A stretch of DNA of 64,000 nucleotides. It comes from Pseudomonadota bacterium. Lineage in GTDB: Bacteria; Pseudomonadota; Alphaproteobacteria; Micavibrionales; UBA2020. The DNA lies in NCBI GenBank assembly GCA_021845905.1, contig JAJZVA010000004.1, positions 62,001-126,000 on the forward strand, written 5' to 3'. Below are positions 1 to 7,931 of the stretch, piece after piece (the first letter of the stretch is position 1; each line of letters starts with the position of its first letter). The notes below the pieces were generated by a model. It saw nothing but the letters and a program-made list of their open reading frames with translations, was not told the origin of the DNA and searched no databases. The translations under genes were made by a program, and so were the position numbers.

Positions 1-618
1 ATCTAAAAAATCCTTGCCTTCCGCCGCGGAAAAACGCCGCATGAAATGCTCCGCCAGCAAAACAACGTCTTCCTTGCGCGCGCGCAAGGGCGGCATCTCC
101 AGCGTCAGCAATGACAAGCGGTAATAAAGATCTTCGCGGAATGCGCCCGAGACGGCCTCGTTTTTCAAATCGCCATGCGTGGCGGAGAAGACCCGCACAT
201 CCGCCTGCTCCTCTTCGGTCGCACCGACCTTGCGGAAGGTGCCGTTTTCAAGAAAGCGCAACAGCTTCGCCTGCAACGGCAAAGGCATGTCGGCGATCTC
301 GTCCAGAAACAACGTGCCGCCCGCCGCTGCAGCGACCAGCCCTTCGTGCGTGCGGTGCGCGCCTGAAAAAGCGCCTTTGACATGGCCGAACAATTCAGAT
401 TCCAAAAGCGGTGCTGGCAGCGCGGCGCAGTTAATCGCGATGAAAGGCCCGTGACGGCAGGCGCTTTTCGCATGCAACCGCCGCGCCAGCAACTCCTTGC
501 CCGTGCCGGTCTCTCCGGTGATCAGCACGCGCGCGTTACTCCCCGCCATTTTGTCCGCCTGCGCGAGAATATCCAGCAATACGGGAGAAACGCCGATTAT
601 TTCATCCTTGAAAAACAT
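1..618 (-). CDS. Sigma-54-dependent transcriptional activator, AAA+ domain (3' end cut by window)
   Basis: This is the first 206 residues of an enhancer-binding ATPase that remodels sigma-54 RNA polymerase. The start at 618 is chosen for the AGGTGAGG ribosome site just upstream; an in-frame ATG at 648 has no such site. The AAA+ domain begins almost at once: Walker A GETGTGKE near residues 35-42, the sigma-54 contact loop GAFSGA at 82-87, and Walker B GTLFLDEI at 101-108. There is no room for an N-terminal receiver or sensor domain, so the protein resembles PspF in layout. The C-terminal DNA-binding part lies outside the window, so its targets cannot be inferred. The reading frame is open to the window edge. 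Confidence 0.9.
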   Translation of the reverse strand, partial: MFFKDEIIGVSPVLLDILAQADKMAGSNARVLITGETGTGKELLARRLHAKSACRHGPFIAINCAALPAPLLESELFGHVKGAFSGAHRTHEGLVAAAAGGTLFLDEIADMPLPLQAKLLRFLENGTFRKVGATEEEQADVRVFSATHGDLKNEAVSGAFREDLYYRLSLLTLEMPPLRARKEDVVLLAEHFMRRFSAAEGKDFLD

Positions 619-694
619 GATGGCCTCACCTTTCGATGAGACCATCATAGTGTCTTTGGATTAATATTTTATGAGTGCATATCGGCGTATGCGC

Positions 695-1429
695 TCAGCG
701 CCTGTTGCCCGTGAACTGGAGCAAAATCATGAACAGGTTGATGAAGTTGAGGTAGAGACTGAGTGCCCCGGCCAGCGCCATTTTGGCGTTGGCCTCCGTC
801 GCTCCGGCGCGATAGGTGACTTTCAGGTTCTGCGTTTCCCATGCCGTGAGGCCGGTGAAGACGACCACGCCGATGATCGAAACGACGAACTGCACCATCG
901 CCGAATGCAGGAAAATATTGACGACGCTGGCGATGACGATGCCGATCAGCCCCATGAACAGGAACGAGCCCGCGCCGGCGAGGTCGCGCTTCGTCGTGTA
1001 GCCGTAAAGGCTGGTGGCGGCGAAGGTCGCGGCGGTGATGAAGAAGGTGCTCGCGATGCTGGCGCCGGTGTAAACGACGAAGATCGACGCGAGCGACAGC
1101 CCCATCAGGATCGAGAAAAGCGAGAACATCGTCGTCAGCTTCTGCACCGGCATGCGGGCCATGCGCGCGGGCGTGAAGCCGAACCAGAGGAAGACCAGCG
1201 GCGCGAACATTACCACGTAGGAGAGCGGCGTGCCGAAAATCAGGTGGAACAGCGCGGGGATATTGGCGACGGCAAAGGCCGAGAGCCCGGTCAGCACGAG
1301 GCCGATGCCCATGGTGTGATAAACGCCGCGCATGTAGGATTGCAATCCCGCATCGATCGCCGCGGCCTGATAGCCCGTGCGGCCAGTCGGACTGTTGCCG
1401 GACGGATTGTTTAACGGATCATAAGACAT
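695..1429 (-). CDS. BAX inhibitor-1 / YccA family membrane protein
   Basis: A 244-residue integral membrane protein with about seven hydrophobic segments after a hydrophilic N-terminus of some 30 residues. The family (BI-1, YccA/YbhL) includes putative Ca2+-leak channels and, in E. coli, YccA, a modulator of the membrane protease FtsH. The sequence has the family's usual length and C-terminal pattern, with helix 6 ending in AWETQ and a last helix SLYLNFINLFMILL. A clear ribosome site, AAAGGAGAC, precedes the ATG. It stands alone, with its own predicted promoter, between the sigma-54 activator and the ABC permease. Family assignment is firm; the physiological role is not. Confidence 0.9.
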   Translation of the reverse strand: MSYDPLNNPSGNSPTGRTGYQAAAIDAGLQSYMRGVYHTMGIGLVLTGLSAFAVANIPALFHLIFGTPLSYVVMFAPLVFLWFGFTPARMARMPVQKLTTMFSLFSILMGLSLASIFVVYTGASIASTFFITAATFAATSLYGYTTKRDLAGAGSFLFMGLIGIVIASVVNIFLHSAMVQFVVSIIGVVVFTGLTAWETQNLKVTYRAGATEANAKMALAGALSLYLNFINLFMILLQFTGNRR

Positions 1430-1476
1430 TACATGTCTCCTTTCTTTAAAGACCGTTCAATTTCTTTACTCGTTAT

Positions 1477-1505
1477 ATTATACGCTCCTTACGGATAACT
1501 TTCAC
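1477..1505 (-). promoter_or_regulatory. Predicted sigma-70 promoter of the BI-1 family gene
   Basis: On the minus strand a perfect TATAAT at 1482-1477 is preceded, with 17-bp spacing, by GTGAAA at 1505-1500 (four of six matches to TTGACA). The -35 box overlaps the stop codon of the upstream permease gene. A leader of about 40 nt would result. Confidence 0.5.
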
Positions 1506-4090
1506 TGGTTTCTTAAATAAGGCGCGGGTTTTTGCCGCAAAGCCCGCCAAGTGCCTAGAAAACCTGCAATTAATGTGATCAGCAGGCAAAGGACTGTAAC
1601 ACCCAAAAGCGCCGTTCCCTCGAATTCCCACGGCAAATCCATGACATAAATCTGCAAGGCCCAGGCCGACAGGGTGCCCAGCGCGCCGGCGATCAAGACC
1701 GTTAAAATGCCAAGCAGGCCATATTCAAGCAGGAATGTTTTGAGAATCCGCCAATGCGTCGCGCCAAGGACTTTCAAAATCACCGCGTCGTACAAGTGAC
1801 GGCGGCGCGCGGCGGCGATCCCGCCCGCCAGCACCAGCGTGCCCGCCAGCAACGTCACCGCGGCGCTGATGCTGACCGCCTGCGCCACGGCGCGAATGAA
1901 GACCCGTGCTTCGGCCAGCGCGTCGCCGACCTTCACGCAAGTGACGTTCGGAAAGAGGTTGGAGATTTTCCGTTGCAAGGCGTCCGCCTTGTCTTTGGCG
2001 ACGATCACGGTGGAAAGATACGTCGCGGGTGCCTGCTCCAGCACACCGGGCGCAAAAGTGATGGCGAAGTTCATAGCGAAGCTCGCCCAGTCTATCTTGC
2101 GCACGTTGACGACTTTCGCGGTGATATTCTGCCCGAAGATATTGACGGTGATATGCGCGCCGACGCCGATATCAAACGCCTTCGCCACTTCCGTCGAAAT
2201 GGAGATGACCGGCGGCCCGGTGTAATTCGCGGGCCACCATTTTCCTTTGACGACGTGGCTGTGCGAAGGCAGAACGCCGGTATAGCTGAATCCGCGGTCG
2301 GAATTGATGACCCAGGCCTCGTTTTTGTCCTTCAGCGCTTTGGTTGCGGAGACGCCGTTGACGGAAACCACACGACCGCGGAACGACGGCAGCATTTTAA
2401 GGTCGCGCGCGGATGGGAACTTCGCCATCATTTTAGCGAAGTCGGCCTTCTGATTCTGTTGCAGATCGAGGAAGAAGAACGACGGCGCGGAGGCGGAAAT
2501 ATCGTTGGTGATCAGGCGAATGAAATTGAACCGCACCAGCGCGACCGCGACCAGAACCGTCAGCCCCAGACCCAATGACAAAATCACGCTGTTGGTGATA
2601 TTGCCCGGACGGTGGAGATTGGCGAGCGCCATGCGCAACTCCGGCGCGGCAGGGATGCGGATGCGCCTGGCCACCGCTTTCGTCACCGCCGCATAACCGT
2701 AGAAAACCGCGAAAACACCGATCGCGCCGGCGACGAACCACACCACCAGATGCGGATCTGAAGATGTGCCGATGGTCAGAAGCGCCAGCGCCTGCGCGAA
2801 AATGATCACCATCAGGATGACGTTCAGCGTGGGCCTCTGGTCTTTCGGCGCGACGAGATCGCGGAACAAATCCGTCGGCTGGGCGCGCACCGCGCGGCCG
2901 ACCGGCCACAGCGAAAAGCAGAAGGTGGTGAGATAGCCGAAGGCCGCCGCCAGCACCAGCGCGGCGGGATAAATCTGCACCTGGTCGGTAAGGTTGAGCT
3001 TGGCGGTCAGGAAGGCGCCCGCAACCTTTGAAACGCCGATGCCCGCGGCGAGCCCCAGCGCGATGCCGAACGTCGCCAGCAGAAACACCTGCAGCATGTA
3101 GACGCGAAAGACGAATTTATCCGGCGCGCCAAGACATTTCATGGTTGCGATATTGGGCAGCTTCGTCTCAAGGAAGCTCCGCACCGCGTTGGAAATGCCA
3201 ACGCCGCCGACCAGAAGCGTGGTGAGGCCGATCAGCGTCAGGAACAACGTCAGTATATTGACGAGGTGGCTGAGTTGCGGCGCGGCGGTGAGAAAATCGC
3301 GCCCCTGCCATCCCGCGTGCGGAAAGCGTTTTTCGATGCGTTTTTCGACCCTGCGCAGATCGGCGAAGGTGTGGATGCCTGGCACGATGACCTTGTAATC
3401 GTAATAAACCTGACTGCCGAGCGTATCGAGCCCGGTGGAAGGGAAAGCCGCCCGCGAGATGATCATGCTCGGCGCGAGCGCGAGATGGAGGTCGGCGGCG
3501 CGGTCCGGCTCGCGGGCGATGATGCCGCGGATTTGAAAACGCTGTTGACCGAGCGTGATCCAGTCGCCGATGTGGATATGCAGACGCGTCAGCACGCCCC
3601 TGTCGACCAGCGCGCCCCAGATGCCGTTCTCGCGGCCGTTGACGACATGCTGCAGGATGAATTCCTGCATGCTACGCGATTTGATGACGCTGCCTTTTTC
3701 ATCGACGATCCTGAGCGCGCCGTAAAGCGGATAAAAGACGCCGACCGCCTTGAGGTCGACCAGCGTCGAGTTCCGCCCGTCCGTGGTGCGCGCCATCGCG
3801 CGCGTCTCGACCACCGTCGTCATCGGGCCGATCTTGTCGTTGAGGTAATTCACTTCCTCCGGCGTCGCGGGCTTGTATACGGTGCGGAGTGCGATGTCGC
3901 CGCCGAGGATGAAACGCCCGTCGTGGTGCAGGCTCTGCACCAGGCCGCGCGACAAAGATTGTATGCTCGCGATCGCGCCGACGCCGAGGACAAGGCAGGC
4001 GAGAAAAATATAAAAGCCTTTCAGTCCCGCGCGCATGTCGCGTCGCGCGTAGATCAGGGGCAGGAAGATTTTTTTGAGAAAGTGCTTCAA
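1502..4090 (-). CDS. ABC transporter permease, FtsX/YbbP type
   Basis: An 862-residue permease with two FtsX-like halves: a first helix near residues 24-46, a large periplasmic part to about 265, a cluster of helices to about 470, a second extracytoplasmic part, and three C-terminal helices from about 735. This duplicated layout matches YbbP, the partner of the ATPase YbbA in E. coli. Its ATG overlaps the stop of the ATPase gene by four bases (ATGA), so the two are almost certainly translationally coupled. As in E. coli the pair sits next to, and divergent from, a tesA-like gene. The substrate is unknown; members of this MacB/LolCDE-like superfamily often act on envelope lipids or lipoproteins. 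Confidence 0.88.
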   Translation of the reverse strand: MKHFLKKIFLPLIYARRDMRAGLKGFYIFLACLVLGVGAIASIQSLSRGLVQSLHHDGRFILGGDIALRTVYKPATPEEVNYLNDKIGPMTTVVETRAMARTTDGRNSTLVDLKAVGVFYPLYGALRIVDEKGSVIKSRSMQEFILQHVVNGRENGIWGALVDRGVLTRLHIHIGDWITLGQQRFQIRGIIAREPDRAADLHLALAPSMIISRAAFPSTGLDTLGSQVYYDYKVIVPGIHTFADLRRVEKRIEKRFPHAGWQGRDFLTAAPQLSHLVNILTLFLTLIGLTTLLVGGVGISNAVRSFLETKLPNIATMKCLGAPDKFVFRVYMLQVFLLATFGIALGLAAGIGVSKVAGAFLTAKLNLTDQVQIYPAALVLAAAFGYLTTFCFSLWPVGRAVRAQPTDLFRDLVAPKDQRPTLNVILMVIIFAQALALLTIGTSSDPHLVVWFVAGAIGVFAVFYGYAAVTKAVARRIRIPAAPELRMALANLHRPGNITNSVILSLGLGLTVLVAVALVRFNFIRLITNDISASAPSFFFLDLQQNQKADFAKMMAKFPSARDLKMLPSFRGRVVSVNGVSATKALKDKNEAWVINSDRGFSYTGVLPSHSHVVKGKWWPANYTGPPVISISTEVAKAFDIGVGAHITVNIFGQNITAKVVNVRKIDWASFAMNFAITFAPGVLEQAPATYLSTVIVAKDKADALQRKISNLFPNVTCVKVGDALAEARVFIRAVAQAVSISAAVTLLAGTLVLAGGIAAARRRHLYDAVILKVLGATHWRILKTFLLEYGLLGILTVLIAGALGTLSAWALQIYVMDLPWEFEGTALLGVTVLCLLITLIAGFLGTWRALRQKPAPYLRNQ

Positions 4091-4755
4091 GCCGTCACCT
4101 TTCCGTCCTTGATGCGCACCTGCATGTCGCAGCTTTCGGCGAGATGCTCGTCGTGAGTGACGAGGATCAGCGTCGTGCCGTGTTTTCTCGTCATGTCGAA
4201 CATCAGGTCCATCACCTTCTTGCCTGTCGCGGCGTCGAGGTTTCCGGTCGGCTCGTCGGCAAGGATCAGCCGCGGCGTGGCGACGAAAGCGCGGGCGATG
4301 GCGACACGCTGCTGCTCGCCGCCGGAAAGCTGTCCGGGATAATGCTTCACGCGGTCTTTCAGGCCGACGGCGTCCAGCGCCTCTTCAGCTTTTCTGAAGG
4401 CGTCTTTCTGCCCCGCGAACTCGAGCGGAATGGCGACGTTTTCCAGCGCCGTCATGGTCGGGATGAGGTGAAAATTCTGAAACACGATGCCGATGTTGTC
4501 GCGACGGAACGTGGCGAGCGCGTCCTCGCTCATGCCCGTGAGCGCCGTGCCCGCAACTTCGACCGTGCCGGACGTCGGCCTTTCGAGGCCACCCAGCACC
4601 ATCAGCAAGGTGGTTTTTCCCGAACCCGACGGCCCCATGATGCCGACCGTCTTCGACCCCGGCAGCTCGAGCGAGATGTCCTTCAATATATGGACGCGTC
4701 CCGCCTCACTTTTCAGGTGCAAATCGACGCTGTCCAGTTTTAGAATAGACTGCAT
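4087..4755 (-). CDS. ABC transporter ATP-binding protein, LolD/YbbA type
   Basis: A 222-residue ATPase of the MacB/LolD group. Walker A GPSGSGKT lies at residues 41-48, the signature LSGGEQQR at 143-150, and Walker B LILADEP at 163-169. It probably energises the FtsX-type permease encoded directly downstream, with which it overlaps by four bases. Its start codon occupies 4755-4753, inside the tetranucleotide CATG that also holds the divergent tesA-like start codon, so its promoter must lie inside the esterase coding region. Family membership is certain; LolD, YbbA and FtsE are hard to separate by eye, and YbbA is favoured by gene order. Confidence 0.93.
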   Translation of the reverse strand: MQSILKLDSVDLHLKSEAGRVHILKDISLELPGSKTVGIMGPSGSGKTTLLMVLGGLERPTSGTVEVAGTALTGMSEDALATFRRDNIGIVFQNFHLIPTMTALENVAIPLEFAGQKDAFRKAEEALDAVGLKDRVKHYPGQLSGGEQQRVAIARAFVATPRLILADEPTGNLDAATGKKVMDLMFDMTRKHGTTLILVTHDEHLAESCDMQVRIKDGKVTA

Positions 4756-5392
4756 GGAGCAAATTCCTCGTAAAATTATTGTGCTGGCGACGATGCTGTT
4801 TTTTCTCGTCGGGTTGGTGCACGCAGTTTACGCCTCTGCGCCGCAAAAGAAAATCCTTTGCTACGGCGACAGCCTGACGGCTGGCTATGGGCTTCCTTAT
4901 GACCAGTCGTTCCCCTCACAGCTGGAAAAGAAGCTCCGCGCGATGGGATATGACATCACCGTCATCAACGCGGGCGTCTCCGGCGAAACCACGACCGGCG
5001 GCCTCGCGCGGCTCGACTGGACATTGCGGCAAAAGCCGGATTTCGTGATCCTTGAACTTGGCGCGAACGACATGCTGCGCGATATTCCGCCGACTCTCAC
5101 GCGCGAAAATCTCGACAAGATGCTGGCGATTTTGCAGGAGAAGAAAATCCCCGTGCTGCTCGCCGGCATGAAGGCGACGACCGGCCTCGGCAAAAAATAC
5201 GATACCGCCTTCGACGCGATCTACCCCGCGCTCGCGAAGAAGTACCACACGGTCTATTATCCGTTTTTCCTTCAGGGCGTCTGGGATAAAACGTCTCTGC
5301 GCCTGCCCGGCAATATCCACCCCAACGCCAAAGGCGTCGGAGTAATCGTCGACGGCATTCTCCCGGACGTCAAAAAACTGCTGACGCAGTGA
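4754..5392 (+). CDS. tesA: Exported SGNH/GDSL esterase, TesA-like (arylesterase / lysophospholipase L1)
   Basis: A 212-residue exported hydrolase. The start at 4754 gives a signal peptide: a basic stretch IPRK, a hydrophobic core, and a likely cleavage site after YASA near residue 29. An open frame runs further upstream but only through the divergent ATPase gene. SGNH blocks are visible: the nucleophile in GDSLTAGYG, Gly in NAGVSGETT, Asn in GANDM, and His in NIHPN. The Asp that normally stands three residues before this His (DxxH) is replaced by Gly, so the acid of the triad is missing or supplied elsewhere. Gene order with ybbA-ybbP matches E. coli. Substrates could be lysophospholipids, thioesters or aryl esters. 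Confidence 0.85.
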   Translation: MEQIPRKIIVLATMLFFLVGLVHAVYASAPQKKILCYGDSLTAGYGLPYDQSFPSQLEKKLRAMGYDITVINAGVSGETTTGGLARLDWTLRQKPDFVILELGANDMLRDIPPTLTRENLDKMLAILQEKKIPVLLAGMKATTGLGKKYDTAFDAIYPALAKKYHTVYYPFFLQGVWDKTSLRLPGNIHPNAKGVGVIVDGILPDVKKLLTQ

Positions 5393-5414
5393 AAAAACGG
5401 GCGTTGGGTAATAA

Positions 5415-5441
5415 AAGTTATATATATGAAATATATAACTT
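5415..5441. repeat. Perfect AT-rich palindrome downstream of tesA
   Basis: Two 11-bp arms, AAGTTATATAT and its exact complement, flank a five-base loop. The palindrome lies 23 bp after the tesA-like stop and about 105 bp before the next gene. No T-run follows it, so it is a poor intrinsic terminator. It could be an operator or simply an AT-rich cruciform. Confidence 0.55.
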
Positions 5442-5546
5442 ATTGATTTATATTACATAATTATTTTCCTTGACTTTTTTTAATAATATGAAAAAAATAT
5501 CCCGTTACTCACACAAAAAAAACACATTTTGTAAGGAAATAAAATA

Positions 5547-5978
5547 ATGGAACAAAGATCAGTTGACGAAAAAGCAGAATTTGACTTGGTAAATGCATCC
5601 ATGGCCATGCGTGACGTTATGAATAAAGTTACTGAGGTTGCTGTCGATCCTAATCATGCAGATACTCTCGAAAAAAATCTTTCCTTCATGGATAATGTCA
5701 ATTTAATTTTTATAGGCGTTAAAATGGTAAAAGTTGCCATCTGTGAACGCACCGACCAATCGTATGTGAAGTCCATAGACAAATGTATCACCATCCTTAA
5801 TAAGGCTCTTGGTGAATATACTCTCATACAAGCCATCTCCACGCTGAACAACCTGAAAGGCGCCGAAACGATGTTTGGATATTTCAACGCAAAGGCCGCG
5901 GAAGATTTGTGCAAGAAAGCGGCAGATCTGAAGACGCGCGCGGTTCCAAGCGCCTCAAGACCAAAAATAAGCCCGTAA
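5547..5978 (+). CDS. Hypothetical protein, helical, 143 residues
   Basis: I do not recognise this protein. It is a soluble-looking, mainly helical polypeptide with no signal peptide or membrane segment and no motif I can name. The start is supported by an AAGGA site eight bases upstream. The first two thirds use AT-rich codons unlike the neighbouring genes, and the 150-bp region in front is strongly AT-rich, with TTGACT at 5470-5475 as a possible -35 box. This suggests recent acquisition or weak selection. A bidirectional terminator closes it against rplT. It appears to be a single-gene unit. Confidence 0.65.
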   Translation: MEQRSVDEKAEFDLVNASMAMRDVMNKVTEVAVDPNHADTLEKNLSFMDNVNLIFIGVKMVKVAICERTDQSYVKSIDKCITILNKALGEYTLIQAISTLNNLKGAETMFGYFNAKAAEDLCKKAADLKTRAVPSASRPKISP

Positions 5979-6028
5979 TCCAGGTCTTGCGAAGACAAAG
6001 ACAGAAAACCGCAAACTACTGAAACAAA

Positions 6029-6060
6029 AAAAAACGCCGACTATTGAAGCCGGCGTTTTT
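6029..6060. terminator. Bidirectional intrinsic terminator between the 143-residue gene and rplT
   Basis: A stem AAAACGCCG / CGGCGTTTT with an 11-base loop is flanked by an A-run on one side and a T-run on the other. It can therefore end both the plus-strand gene and the convergent rpmI-rplT transcript. Confidence 0.85.
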
Positions 6061-6078
6061 CTTTGGAATGCCGTCTGC

Positions 6079-6447
6079 TTAAGCGGCTTTTTTATCAAGC
6101 GCGGCTTTGGCCTGCTTGCAGATTTCGCCGAAAGCCTTTTCGTCCTTCACGGCGATGTCGGCCAGCACTTTTCTATCCAGCGTGATGCCGGCGACTTTGA
6201 GGCCGCCCATCAGCCTGGAATAAGTCAGGCCGTGCAGGCGCGCGCCCGCATTGATGCGCTGGATCCACAAGCCGCGGAAATCGCGCTTCTTGTTGCGGCG
6301 GTCGCGGTAGGCGTAACGGAGCGCCTTTTCGACGCGCTCGAGGGCGACGCGATAGCATTTGCTGCCGCGGCCCCAGTAGCCTTTCGCGAGTTTGAGAACT
6401 TTCTTGTGACGATTGATCGAGGCGGTACCGCCTTTGACGCGTGCCAT
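6079..6447 (-). CDS. rplT: 50S ribosomal protein L20
   Basis: A 122-residue protein matching L20 throughout: start [10 protein letters not shown], the basic stretch [10 protein letters not shown] and the segment [12 protein letters not shown]. The longer open frame upstream is ignored because MARVKGG is the universal L20 start and lies one base after the rpmI stop. L20 binds 23S rRNA early in assembly of the large subunit and, in some bacteria, represses its own operon. Here pheS and pheT do not follow, as they do in many proteobacteria; a terminator closes the unit directly after rplT. Confidence 0.97.
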   Translation of the reverse strand: MARVKGGTASINRHKKVLKLAKGYWGRGSKCYRVALERVEKALRYAYRDRRNKKRDFRGLWIQRINAGARLHGLTYSRLMGGLKVAGITLDRKVLADIAVKDEKAFGEICKQAKAALDKKAA

Positions 6448-6448
6448 G

Positions 6449-6736
6449 TTATGCGGTCTCCTTCTTCGAAGCTTCAGCCGCTTTCTTCGCGGCGAATTTT
6501 GCGGCCTTGCGCTTGCGGGCGTTGGACAGTTTGCCCGCCGCATAAGGCATTGCGTAGGTCAGCACGTTGTAGCCGTCCTGCTCGCGGACGATCAGCGTCG
6601 AGCGTCCGTTGCGTTTCATGCGTTTGGATTTGCTGGTGAGACGGTGGCGTTTCGCCGCCGCGCGGGCCTGCACCTTGCCGGTGCGGGTCACACTGAAGCG
6701 CTTCTTCGCGCCCGAGTGGGTTTTCATTTTTGGCAT
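6449..6736 (-). CDS. rpmI: 50S ribosomal protein L35, with C-terminal extension
   Basis: The first 66 residues are ordinary L35, opening with [14 protein letters not shown] and ending its conserved core at MPYA. A further 29 residues rich in Lys and Ala follow, making 95 residues against the family's usual 64-66. The start is fixed by the L35 consensus; the longer frame upstream is an artefact. The stop is separated from the rplT start by one base, so the two are co-transcribed and probably coupled. infC, which often precedes rpmI, is absent. A leader of about 90 nt separates the start from the predicted promoter. Confidence 0.96.
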   Translation of the reverse strand: MPKMKTHSGAKKRFSVTRTGKVQARAAAKRHRLTSKSKRMKRNGRSTLIVREQDGYNVLTYAMPYAAGKLSNARKRKAAKFAAKKAAEASKKETA

Positions 6737-6832
6737 TTTTTTTCCTTTCAATAGAGGCGGTCGAGGCAGCCAATGTAAGTCCCTGCCGCTGTGCGCGGTG
6801 GACGAGCCAGATCGCCGTTTCAAGTGATGTTT

Positions 6833-6860
6833 TTTATATGAAATATAGGAAGAGAGTCAA
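6833..6860 (-). promoter_or_regulatory. Predicted sigma-70 promoter of rpmI-rplT
   Basis: On the minus strand TTGACT (6860-6855) and TATAAA (6838-6833) are separated by 16 bp, giving a transcript with a leader of about 90 nt before rpmI. Ribosomal protein leaders often fold to bind L20; I did not identify a specific L20-binding fold. Confidence 0.6.
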
Positions 6861-7177
6861 GAAAAATAAGAAACTTTCAGATCACTCGGTCATCTTTTAT
6901 AGTTTTTCATAAAAATTAAATCATTCTATTGCGGCGCAACAAAAAAATCCATATATAATAGATATTTATACTGATTAATTCAATTTGTATATGATATGTA
7001 AAAATATATCCCCGTAAAAGGGCTTCATCGCTCGAAAATTTCATTATATTTCAAGACCGATTTTAAAATATGCCTTTTTTGTGTTTTGAGGCTCCAAATA
7101 TCGTCATTTTCCTCCGGTTTTGCTGTATACTGTCCACAAGCTTGAATTTTGCCGGGGGGCAATAAAACAGGGGAAAA
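6861..7177. other. AT-rich intergenic region between rpmI and the PilZ gene
   Basis: About 320 bp with many stops in all frames and no open frame with a convincing ribosome site. It must hold the promoter of the PilZ gene, but several TATA-like hexamers make a single choice unsafe. I see no RNA gene or strong inverted repeat here. Confidence 0.6.
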
Positions 7178-7588
7178 ATGATGATAGGTCGTCTGATGAA
7201 CAATATCTTATCTTTTTTTCATATCAGCAGGAAAAGCGGCAACGCCTTTCCCGATCACCGCCGCAAGCACGTGCGCCATAGCGGCCCGCATGCCGAAGTC
7301 GTGGTCGGCAACACCGCGTACAACTTGCGCGACTGGAGCCTCGGCGGCGCTTCTTTCGATACGTTGCCGGATGCACGCCTCGCCGTCGGCGACCGCTTGC
7401 AGCTCGTCCTGCGGTTCCGCTTCCTTCATGACACCGTCACCATCATGCAACCCGCCGAAATCGTCCGCGCCGCGCGGCGCGGCATCGCCGTGAAATTCGC
7501 GCCGCTCGACTCCGCCGGCCGCCGCGCTTTCGACCGAGTGATCGACGGCTTCAACGCCGAAGGCTTTCTCTCCTCGCAGGCCGCATGA
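7178..7588 (+). CDS. PilZ domain protein (probable c-di-GMP receptor)
   Basis: A 136-residue protein made essentially of one PilZ domain. Both hallmarks of cyclic-di-GMP binding are present: the arginine cluster DHRRKHVRHSG near residues 27-37 and the motif DWSLGGASF near 53-61 (consensus D/N-x-S-x-x-G). Such stand-alone PilZ proteins commonly control motility or polysaccharide production. The ATG used follows an AGGGGAAAA stretch; an in-frame ATG lies at the next codon and another at residue 7. The next gene starts one base after its stop, so the pair is probably co-transcribed. The target is unknown. Confidence 0.88.
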   Translation: MMIGRLMNNILSFFHISRKSGNAFPDHRRKHVRHSGPHAEVVVGNTAYNLRDWSLGGASFDTLPDARLAVGDRLQLVLRFRFLHDTVTIMQPAEIVRAARRGIAVKFAPLDSAGRRAFDRVIDGFNAEGFLSSQAA

Positions 7589-7589
7589 C

Positions 7590-7913
7590 ATGGGCGCGTT
7601 GATCGTCTTTTTCATCATCATCGGTTTTCTTCTGCTTTTCGCTTACCTCAAGTTTCCCCCGCCCTATGCCCAGAAAAAAGCCCTGCGCGTCTATGATGCG
7701 ACCGTCGTCGGCGTGTGCGCGTTTCTCTGCCTGATCTGGGTTCTGCACGTCCGCGGCATTCTGCTCGGCACTTCGAATGACATATGGTGGACATCGCTCG
7801 CCACAGTCGGCGCGGTCGGCATCGAGCTTGTTTTTCTTGGCCTTTGCTTCGTGATGCGCAATTTCTGGATTTTCAAGCCGCCCTCCCGTCCCGGCAGCGG
7901 CTTTCTCCGCTAA
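7590..7913 (+). CDS. Small membrane protein, three predicted helices
   Basis: A 107-residue protein with hydrophobic segments near residues 2-20, 37-58 and 66-90, and a short basic, proline-containing tail. No family is recognised. It starts one base after the PilZ gene stop, implying co-transcription and possibly a shared function, for example as the membrane partner of the c-di-GMP receptor. That link is inference from position only. Confidence 0.65.
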   Translation: MGALIVFFIIIGFLLLFAYLKFPPPYAQKKALRVYDATVVGVCAFLCLIWVLHVRGILLGTSNDIWWTSLATVGAVGIELVFLGLCFVMRNFWIFKPPSRPGSGFLR

Positions 7914-7931
7914 CGGAATGTAAACTGAACG

